64,000 nt of DNA from NCBI RefSeq assembly GCF_010015585.1, contig NW_022985070.1, positions 1,014,524 to 1,078,523 on the forward strand. Reading direction: 5' to 3'. This stretch comes from Eremomyces bilateralis CBS 781.70. Its lineage: Eukaryota > Ascomycota > Dothideomycetes > Eremomycetales > Eremomycetaceae. The translations under genes and the position numbers were made by a program. Below, one piece after another: positions 56,450-64,000 of this stretch; the stretch's first letter is position 1; every line of letters begins with the position of its first letter. The notes beneath the pieces are model-generated. The model did no database searches, was not told the DNA's origin, and saw only the letters and a program-made list of their open reading frames with translations.

Positions 56450-57218
56450 ATGAAATACTCCACCGCTCTTCTCGCCCTGATCGGCCTCGCCGCTGCGGCA
56501 CCTTCTTCCGACCTCGCCAGACGTCAGATCACCTCCGACGAACTTATCAAGGGAGGATGCAAGAAGGTCGTCTTTGTTTGGGCACGCGCCTCGACTGAAC
56601 CCGGCAACATGGTTAGGAAAACCCCGCGGTCGACGTGAAGAGCTCGCTAACCGAACCGCAGGGCATGAGCATGGGTCCCATCGTATGCTCTGGTTTGAAG
56701 AAGAAATTCGGCTCGAACAGCGTTGCCTGTCAGGGTGTCGGAGGTCCTTATTCAGCGGGTCTGATGGACAACGTGCGGTCGGATGGCACCACTGAAGAGG
56801 CCGTCAACGAGGCCGTCAGCATGTTTACCAAGGCCATTCAGTGTGAGGGCGCTCTCGTCGTCGGTGGTGGATACAGGTAAGCGGATAGAACGGCAGCATA
56901 CACCGGCAGGACGGTGTTAACATTTTTTACAGCCAGGGTACCGCCGTGACTGGGAATGCGGTCATGAAACTTGATAGTGCCGCGAAGGAGAAGGTCCTCG
57001 GTATCGTGCTATACGGATACACCAAGAATGGTCAAACTAAAGGGTCCATTCCCGGATATCCCTCCGACCGCCTCAAAGTCTTCTGCCGTGACGATGATGG
57101 AGTCTGTGACGGCCAGCTCATGGTGACTATTGGTCACTTTGGATACCTTATGGACGACAGTGGCGATGAGGGTATCGCCTTCCTAACTCAAAAGATCCAA
57201 GCAGCTTCCTCGGGCTAG
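56450..57218 (+). CDS. Cutinase (secreted alpha/beta-hydrolase)
   Basis: Exons 56450-56611, 56662-56876 and 56933-57218 give 220 residues, a standard cutinase length. MKYSTALLALIGLAAAAPSS is the signal peptide and LARRQ a likely propeptide end. Conserved blocks are KKVVFVWARASTEPGNMG (RGSTEPGNMG in most members), VACQGVGGPYSAG, and the nucleophile elbow GGYSQGTAV, created only after the intron at 56877-56932 is removed. The catalytic Asp lies in CRDDDGVCDG and the His in TIGHFGYLMDD. Four cysteines can form the two usual disulfides (CKK, VACQG, VFCRDD, VCDG) alongside others. The enzyme hydrolyses cutin esters outside the cell. The change of ARG to ARA in the RGSTE motif is a small deviation from the usual consensus. 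Confidence 0.95.
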
Positions 57219-57790
57219 ACGAACTTGGCGTTATTGAGCCTCACATCTCTCTAACGGATGTGCCTGGACGCCGGTCGTATTGAAGGGAGGAGGGGCAGAT
57301 GTCTATAATATTCAATGTGAATAATGGTCAATATGCCCAATTTCAATGCTGCATCCATTCATCCAACCAATGAAAAGTTACCCACCTTAACATATATTGT
57401 GCTTTATGTATGCGTTATTTGATGGAGAAATCGAGATCGACTCAAGACTCATGAACGAAGTACCAAGCGAGCCGTCGAAGGACGGAGAGACATTGAGAGG
57501 GAGCAGAATATGACGCTACCATAATAGGACTGACCCATCCTAGCCGCTGGTACGCCTTTCGAAGATCCTGATTATGAGAACACGAGCAAGGATGGGATAC
57601 GGCTTTGATAGCCGCAAAATAGGAGCTGGGTATTGCGAGTCATGATGAACTTGTCCCTAGCTCTAGATAAATATGGCGAGGCCATAACACCAAACTGACA
57701 ACATTGCAACCGTAAGCAATAAACGATAAATCCGAACAACTCATTCTGCATGGAGACATGTTCTGTAATATGCAGCAACACCGTCCGGAA
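57219..57790. other. Convergent 3' ends of cutinase and alpha/beta-hydrolase genes
   Basis: A 572-bp spacer between convergent genes. Nothing was recognised. Confidence 0.5.
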
Positions 57791-59329
57791 TCAATATCCT
57801 CGTCTTGGTCCCGAGTCGGAATGCACTCGGCCCATTGGAACAGACCCCGGCAGAGGGGAACGATGTCTAGACGCTGCTCGATATGGACTTGTAGCGTGGT
57901 GAGTTTCGCCATGAGCATGGCTTGGACTGCGATGCGTCGACGGATGTCTTCGAGGCGGCGGTAAGGCATGCGAAGGATATGGAGCATGGCCTCCTGCTTC
58001 ATGCCAACTATGGGGCCGCTCCGTGGTGCGCCTCTGTGGACGAAGGTGGCTAGGGGAATGATCTCTAGGCCGCCCTCGGGGAGACGTGCTGTGGTGAATA
58101 TCATGGCTGGGGGAATGGTGCGAAGGAGAGTGGCGCGATGGAGAGCGGTGCGAGCGTGTACGCTGTGGCCGAGACGACGTCGACGTGGTAGACACTTTAG
58201 ACGCGGACCGGGCGCGGTTCCATTTGTACATTTTCCGTCCGCCGCCAATGACGATAGGCGCGATCACACTGAGCGGCTCTAAGATGTCCGCGAGCCCTCG
58301 TGCAGTATCTTTGACCCGATCTTTCAACGATGGGGGGTCGGGATCCGGTTCGTGGCCTTCCTTGCCATGCCGTGGAGGCCTGGAAGAAGACGGGGGCGTG
58401 TGGAGGTCTGGAGCCGATTCGGAGAGGTTCGTCGGTCGCCGTTGTGGGTAAGGGTGATTCCTATGCCTGCGTCGATGCTGGCGCTTCTTCATCGTTGCGA
58501 AGACCTTTCCATAATCTTCATCGGATCTTGAACTGAAGGTGCAGATGGAAAGGTGGCTCTTTTTCAACGGCGTTGCATCCTCGAACAGCTCATCCTCTTC
58601 GTCCTCGAAATCTACAGGGAGGCTGGACGACGGAAGGCCCAGGATGACTCCACGGCCATAGCCCCAGTTCGGAGTCGGAAGCGTCTCTGCAAAGTTGATG
58701 ATTTCCAACGGGGCGTCTTTATTCATCTCAATAAAGTCCTCGTTGATATCTTGCAAGACTTCGCCGCTATCTTCTAGAGCGTCGAGAAATGCGTCCGAGG
58801 AGGGCACGGACGAGACCTTTGCGATGGCACTCGCAAGTTTGCCAAGGTTCTGCTCCGCGTGTCTCCATACATGCGGCGCGGCAAGGAACACGATCCGGCT
58901 CGTCTGATTGTATATCGTCTGGAAGCCTTGATGACGCGCCTGCGAAGCAAATAGCAACGCTGCCTTCAAGACAAAGGCTCCCAAACTGTGGGCGATGAAG
59001 ATTATGGGGACATCTTCAGGCACGCCATCCTTTTCCCGAGCTCTTATAACGCGAGATAGTAGCCGCTTCGCGATCGTGTCGATGATGCTTTCGGAATGCT
59101 CCAAGTCGTGCCCACGGACGGTGCTGCTGAAAAACAAGACTCGAGCGTTCGGACGTTCGGACGGCAGGTAGTCGCGCAGCCAGTTCCGTCCGTTCGGCGC
59201 GGTCCATGACTTCCAAGCTTTGTTCGGCTGGTCGGCGTGATCAGAAGGGGATGCAATGGCGATAATCTCAACGGAAGGATGGAGAGGGTTCGTGACCGCT
59301 CGAAGAGACAGCATCTGCTCTTGGTCCAT
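57791..59329 (-). CDS. Alpha/beta-hydrolase (DUF676/SERAC1-like) with Ser/His/Arg-rich tail
   Basis: An intronless 512-residue frame. Residues about 20-230 form a serine-hydrolase domain: VEIIAIASPSDHADQPNKAW, SWTAPNGRNWLRDYLP, NARVLFFSSTVRG and the nucleophile elbow IFIAHSLGAFVLKAAL (GxSxG-like, here AHSLG), then RIVFLAAPH. This arrangement resembles SERAC1/DUF676 lipase domains and the SesB-type N-terminal domains of fungal NLR-like proteins. No NB-ARC or NACHT module follows. Instead a helix (DRVKDTARGLADILEPLSVI) and a hydrophobic Gly-containing segment (APIVIGGGRKMYKW) come first. A tail of about 130 residues rich in SPSRHSPSHHSPSH-type words ends the protein. Cellular role is unknown. 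The protein could be a membrane-associated lipase or a stand-alone relative of an NLR effector domain. Confidence 0.8.
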   Translation of the reverse strand: MDQEQMLSLRAVTNPLHPSVEIIAIASPSDHADQPNKAWKSWTAPNGRNWLRDYLPSERPNARVLFFSSTVRGHDLEHSESIIDTIAKRLLSRVIRAREKDGVPEDVPIIFIAHSLGAFVLKAALLFASQARHQGFQTIYNQTSRIVFLAAPHVWRHAEQNLGKLASAIAKVSSVPSSDAFLDALEDSGEVLQDINEDFIEMNKDAPLEIINFAETLPTPNWGYGRGVILGLPSSSLPVDFEDEEDELFEDATPLKKSHLSICTFSSRSDEDYGKVFATMKKRQHRRRHRNHPYPQRRPTNLSESAPDLHTPPSSSRPPRHGKEGHEPDPDPPSLKDRVKDTARGLADILEPLSVIAPIVIGGGRKMYKWNRARSASKVSTTSTSSRPQRTRSHRSPSRHSPSHHSPSHDIHHSTSPRGRPRDHSPSHLRPQRRTTERPHSWHEAGGHAPYPSHALPPPRRHPSTHRSPSHAHGETHHATSPYRAASRHRSPLPGSVPMGRVHSDSGPRRGY

Positions 59330-60463
59330 CGCGAAAGGAGGTATTAGGGGTTTGGCGCTCTGTGTCGATTGAGGAGGTGATCAGGTTGGAAGCATCATGG
59401 CTTCGAAGTCTGCTTGTAATACTCCGTACTCTTGAGTTAAATAGGTTCTGGATCCAGCACCAGTTCCGAAGTCAGCTGTACAGGAGAGCATCGTCTCCCG
59501 AGTCCCGTGTCCCGTTGGCTTTGCCCGCACATTTGCATGAACTGCTGCCTTGTGATTTGACGTGGCATGGCGGCGGTGCCTCCCATGCCGGCAGTCCTAG
59601 CAAAGTCACACATATCAGATCAGATGGTTGGTAAGGAGTCATCAGGTCAGTTCAGCGACACCTGGAACACGAAAGTCGAAAAGACAGATACGTTAGCCAC
59701 AAGTAGGTTGCTGTCCGTTGGGAGCTATCGGTATCTCCCAAAAGCCATAGGATGGATGGCTGTACGCCACTTCCCCTGTCCTCAGCGTCACGAACCTTCG
59801 AAGGCTTAGACCTTGGAGTGTCGGAGCTCCAATGGTTACCTCCCCTGACGGCGATTCTCAAGCACTCAGCCTTCCAGAGTTCTAGACCAGCCCTACGGCC
59901 GTGGCTTTGTGACTTAAGGACCCTGAGTCTTGAGGCGTTGGGACTTGGGTCATCTTCTCATCATCAGGAGTCGACTTGGAATAAACAAGTCCTGTGTTGA
60001 TGATGTGTATGGATTCAATAAACCGCCCTTGAGAGCATGCTCTAGAACCTGTATGGACAGCTTCAGCTGGACACACGGAATAAGGTGGCCTTCAGCCTCA
60101 ATCATGAGGACGTCAACTCGCCCATCATTATGTCTCTGAAAATGCGTTGTAGTCACTAAGTACTCTAAACAGCGCTCGGCCAGCTTGGGAGATAAAGTAC
60201 ATCACTGACTTAAGTAAGTGCTTACCTTTGCAGTTTGCACGCATTTGGTCTCGGACTTTATTTAGGTGGAATGAAAATCAATTGACCTCAAAAGGTGGAT
60301 CTACGAATCTCCCCTTCTCATGCCCCTTTCACCTCACCGCCTCCTCACAACTCCACGATGGGCAACCGTAAATCTCCGGGTCCCAAAGAACCTCCACATC
60401 TCGAGCCGACTTCATCCAGCTTCAGCATATCGCACGGGATCCCACCCCTCGACGAAAGCAAAA
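59330..60463. other. Intergenic region between divergent hydrolase and DUF3605 genes
   Basis: About 1.1 kb. Contains both promoters. Short open frames on both strands have no family features. Frames just before 60464 lack conservation signals, which supports a start at 60464. Confidence 0.4.
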
Positions 60464-61187
60464 ATGGCCTCCGACAAGCTCAAACATGACGTCAACAACG
60501 ACGACCCCCTGCCCTTTGAACTCACGGATCTAGATCAGAAAATCCTCTCCCAGACCGACGAAGAATACCAACCCCTTTCCTGGGACGAGGTGAAACGCAT
60601 AGCCGGTAGGCCGCTCTGTCTGCATTCCACTCCCGTCATCGGGCACTGAAATCCGTGCAGCCGAGAACCGCCTGGAGCTCTTCACGCGCACGCCGTCGCA
60701 GCTGCGGCGGTACTTGACGTGGTCGCGGCGTATTCGGATTGAATATGGCGGCATGTTGAACTACATCTGCACGGAGAGACTGCAGTGGGACATCGCGGAC
60801 GGCGGGGTTGCGTGTGTGAACCCAGTCCCGTTCGCCGATGAGAGGGACTACACGATCCGGCTCAACGACTGGCCCTATGGCGTCAGTCCGGAGATCCGGC
60901 ACCTGTTGGTCTGGTTGAAGACGCCGCTGGCGGTCGATCTGGAAGGGAAGTTGACGCGGGAATCGTGGGACTCGATCGATCATTTCGTGCGTCGGACGTT
61001 TCGAGTCAAGCTAGAGGCGGACGGACATGAATTGCCGGCGAGCGAGAGGGTGCTGTGGTTTAAGAACTGGACGGCGCTGCAGAGCGTGCGGGCGCTGGAG
61101 CACTTTCATGTCATGGTGCGAGGGGTTACAGATGAGTTGATCAAGGAGTGGACGAAAGGCCATGTAGCCTGTGTACAAGATGCATAG
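60464..61187 (+). CDS. DUF3605 protein (N-acetylglucosamine-induced protein 1-like)
   Basis: Exons 60464-60605 and 60661-61187 give 222 residues. Conserved blocks are PFELTDLDQKILSQTDEEY, LFTRTPSQLRRYLTWSRRI and LQWDIADGGVACVNPVPFAD. Further blocks are DYTIRLNDWPYG and the C-terminal VRRTFRVKLEADG and WFKNWTALQSVRALEHFHV. These match the DUF3605 family, described in Candida as N-acetylglucosamine-induced protein 1; the biochemical role is unknown. The protein lacks a signal peptide and membrane segments. The intron (GTAGGC...GCAG) is needed to join IAA to ENRLELF. The frame is open further upstream, but MASDKLKHDVNN fits a family-like start. Confidence 0.86.
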
Positions 61188-61416
61188 ACCGGGTATAGAA
61201 TAGACATAATGGCGAGGGCCGAAGGTATATTGGACCGGCTTGGGACAGCAACGGTTCTATGACAGCAGACACTAATACACCCATCTAAACGTAGCCCGCA
61301 ATCAAACTCCGAAGCAATGCCTTATCTCATCTCTCATCATCCGGACATGTGTATTCGCTCCAGTTCGCAATATCCTTCCAAATCGTAAGTCATACAAAGC
61401 TGTCCCGACCGACAGC

Positions 61417-63160
61417 TCAGCTTGATGGATCAATGTGTGTGTCCTTCAGGTTTAATGGCTGCGGCACGGTAAAAGGCGTCCCCGCGGGCCTGGATCCTGG
61501 CTCGGGTACCGCTGGCGATTGTGAGCCTGACACAGGCGTTCCTGCTCCACTGGGAAGTGGCAGCGGTGTGATGGCTCCCGACTGTGGGACGGACGGTGGG
61601 ACGGAAGGCGGGACGGGGATCGAGATGTTTTCCGGCGAGCCCGGGATGATATTTTCGGGGACGTCGGAGATATGAATCCGTTTCGCTTCGTTGTTGTAGG
61701 AAGCGGGGATGATCTAATGCACAATCAGCAGGCGTCGCAACTTGGCAGCGGAGCGCAATACCTCAATTATCTCATCGCGTGGAAACTCGATCTTCGGGAT
61801 ATCCGCCGCGTTGCAAGCCATCAGATAGCCATAGAGGACCCTGAGGACGCTTTCATGAGCAATGATGAGGACGTCGTTCTGTTCTCGCTCCAGCTCGAGA
61901 ATGATGGGCTCCAGTCGGACTGCCAGATCATGGTAAGACTGCAGAAATTAATCAGTACGGTTGCCATTGCATGGCAAGTGACAAAGGGCTCCTTACCTCT
62001 GCTCTTGGATATCGATGATGATATGGGTCGGCCTCATGCTTTATCACCTCATCCGGATACTCTGTTCTGATCCGTTTCTCGCTCATTTTCTCGCAAACTC
62101 CTGGATTCATTTGGCTCATCTGGCTCCGGGGAATTACGGCATAACCGTTCTTGGCGAAGTACTGCCCTGTTTCGATAGTCCGTCGCCTCGTGCTTGTCCA
62201 GACTGTCATCGGCACCAACGCATTCTCCGGGCCTCCTCGGTCGATCAAGGCCTGACGCTCTTGCTCACGATGCTTGATCAATCTTTCAGTTAACTTCCGG
62301 GCGTAGTCTTTGCCTTCTTCCGAGAGAGCAGCATCGGCTTTGTAGGAGTCTTCGTGTTTGGTCGTCCCAGCGCGGGCAAAGTAGGTTTGTCTCGGCTTCG
62401 TATGCAAATTGAGAAGGTAAAAGACGATGCGCTGGGACAAGTATCCGAATGCGCAGTTGTTAACAACGACCCTCTCTCCGGCATTTATCAGCTTTACCCA
62501 ATGCAAGTCCTGCTCTTCCATAGTTTCGAAATGCGGGATTCTGGCGGACAGACGGGCCAAGTAGTCTTTGACGGCAAGCTCGTCGGACCATCCTTTGTAG
62601 TCCGGGGATGAGATCTTAACATTGCGGACGTTGTCTTCGATTATGCGCTCGTCCGTGCAGTGGGACTCGATGAACAGCGTTTGAACTTGATGTTTGGCGA
62701 ATTCTTTCGCCAGTGCTCGTCTGCCTTCGGAAATGGCATTCACGGCATCATAGATGGCCACTTGGCCGTTCTCATGGTCGAGGAAATGGAAGATGTCCTC
62801 CCGGCACTTCTTCAGGATCTTGTTCCTTAACAACACCGAGGAAGGGGACGCATTGATATGGAAGTAATCCTTCGGGACATCGGTGCCCGGTCCCATTGTC
62901 GCTCTCCGATAATCTCCTAGATGGAAGACGTGGGTCTTCACCCCAAGCCAGCGAAGGTACCGGGCAAGGGCTACGGATATATGAGTCTTGCCACGAGCTG
63001 GCAAGCCAACGGTAGCGATGACGATCCTTCCGGAATGAAATAGACGGCCAGACTCGGTGCTATACAGTTGGGCGGGCGCCATCACTTCCTTTTCGGGGAG
63101 ATCGTGGATGGCATCGACGTATACGCTCGACCGGCGCCGGACACGCGGCGAGTTGGCCAT
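61417..63160 (-). CDS. 6-phosphofructo-2-kinase with degenerate bisphosphatase domain
   Basis: Exons 61997-63160, 61762-61938 and 61417-61713 give 545 residues. The kinase domain has the Walker A motif GLPARGKT (residues 52-59), then YLRWLGVKTHVFHLGDYRR, FIESHCTDERIIEDNV and NNCAFGYLSQRIVFYLLNL. The phosphoglycerate-mutase-type domain begins YFARAGTTKHEDSYKADA. The catalytic RHGE motif reads RAGTT, so the His that forms the phosphoenzyme is missing. The second His in IIAHESVLRVL is present. The inference is a kinase-only PFK-2 that makes fructose-2,6-bisphosphate, as in yeast Pfk26. The C-terminal 60 residues are Pro/Ser-rich and may be regulated. The frame is open upstream to 63376, so a longer N-terminus is possible. 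The ATG at 63160 (MANSPRVRRRSSVYVDAIHD) was chosen because it starts the conserved part. Confidence 0.9.
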
Positions 63161-64000
63161 GATGTCGGCAGTGCTGCTTTCCGTCAACCATTGAAGCGGA
63201 AGGAGGATGGTACCACCATAACCTACAGCAGAGTGTCCATATTGAAAGAGAGTAGTGTCCGGGGGTATCGAGAAACCGGAGGCTTGAAACGGGAAGCAAT
63301 AAAGCAACGGTGGAGATCTAGTTCGCAATTTGCTTGCGGCGGCAGACAGGCAATCTCTAAGAGAGATGTTACACAAACGGCGATACTATTTCGTGCTCCG
63401 GATGGGTTGGCTGTGAGTCCACGATGTGCATATTTCCGAGAGTGACAATGGTACGGGGGACAAGAGAAGCATTGCAATATGAAGATGGGAGAAACGGAGA
63501 AGAGTCGGGGAATTGGAAGATTTAGCACAGTTTAGAGAAATGTCGCATCAAAATGAAGACCCTGCCAGTAGTACCTCCGTTGTCCGTCTCGTTCATACAA
63601 TACTAATCTGATAAATGGAAGGGAAGCTTCAGGCGTCCCCAATTTCCACGATGACAATCAAAGACGCTGACCGCTGAAAGGTGCAAAGATATCAAAGGTC
63701 TGATTGGCTGAAAGGTGCAAAGATTTCAAAGATATGATTGGCTGTCACTGGAATTGATAAGGAACTGGTGGGAGAGTTCAAATGCACGTGATGATCAGCA
63801 GACCTAGTTGGCAGATTAACACGTGCAAGTCAGGTGACCACGCGTTAAGCACTGTTTGAGTCAGGAATATCTCCTTAACCGCTCGTGAATGAATCATGTC
63901 ATTAAGGCCCCAAGGCAATTATTCGATCCACCAGCCAGGCCATGGACTGGATATTCCCTAGAAGACTTCCCTTGATGCTGGACATCTGAAGACATGGACT
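63161..64000. other. Promoter region of the 6-phosphofructo-2-kinase gene
   Basis: About 840 bp running to the window end. It contains the duplicated CCAAT-bearing segment at 63673-63744. No further gene was recognised. Confidence 0.5.
63673..63744 (-). repeat. Tandem 34-bp promoter repeat, each copy with a CCAAT box
   Basis: Two copies start at 63673 and 63707 and share GCTGAAAGGTGCAAAGAT followed by TCAAAG and GATTGG. Each ends in ATTGG on the plus strand, which is CCAAT in the sense of the kinase gene. The CCAAT boxes lie about 545-580 bp upstream of the chosen start. They could bind the CCAAT-binding (AnCF/HapB-type) complex. Confidence 0.8.

Overview
The window is nuclear DNA of a filamentous ascomycete, most likely an Aspergillus/Penicillium-type member of the Eurotiales. 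The evidence is many short spliceosomal introns (about 50-90 nt, GTRNGT...YAG), widely spaced genes on both strands without operons, and a set of typical fungal families: Zn2Cys6 regulator, cutinase, Msn2-type zinc-finger factor, DenA-type deneddylase, GH25 lysozyme and NCS1 permease. I reconstructed introns by hand from splice signals and reading-frame continuity. Exon totals that divide by three support most models, but none has been checked against RNA.

Layout. 1-19.5 kb: a left-truncated Gfo/Idh/MocA oxidoreductase, an NCS1 nucleobase permease, a LisH/WD40 protein, a four-helix membrane protein with an apparent 1-nt frameshift, a 6PGDH-like dehydrogenase with DUF1932, a cupin, a PGAP4-like GPI glycosyltransferase, a NEDD8 protease (DenA/Nep1) and a Zn2Cys6 factor. 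19.5-23.4 kb: two pogo/Fot1-type DNA transposons lie head to tail 28 bp apart, the first broken and the second intact in coding terms. 24.7-40.7 kb: a secreted FAD oxidoreductase with a large histidine-rich insert, a small secreted Cys-rich protein, then a housekeeping block of cytochrome c1, Pno1/Dim2, Mdm31/32 and Dph6, and then the stress regulator MsnA. 40.7-48.2 kb: about 7.5 kb with no convincing gene. 48.2-64 kb: a CorA-like protein with extra membrane helices, GH25 lysozyme, MFAP1-like splicing factor, RPA3, cutinase, a serine-hydrolase protein with a Ser/His/Arg-rich tail, a DUF3605 protein and a 6-phosphofructo-2-kinase whose phosphatase half lacks its catalytic RHG histidine.

The genes do not form an obvious pathway or secondary-metabolite cluster. 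The window mixes housekeeping genes (respiration, ribosome biogenesis, replication, splicing, diphthamide) with secreted or surface genes (cutinase, lysozyme, FAD oxidoreductase, small Cys-rich protein) and regulators. The most unusual objects are the His-repeat FAD oxidoreductase, the CorA variant, the transposon pair and the gene-free interval upstream of msnA. I did not find a convincing new multi-gene system.
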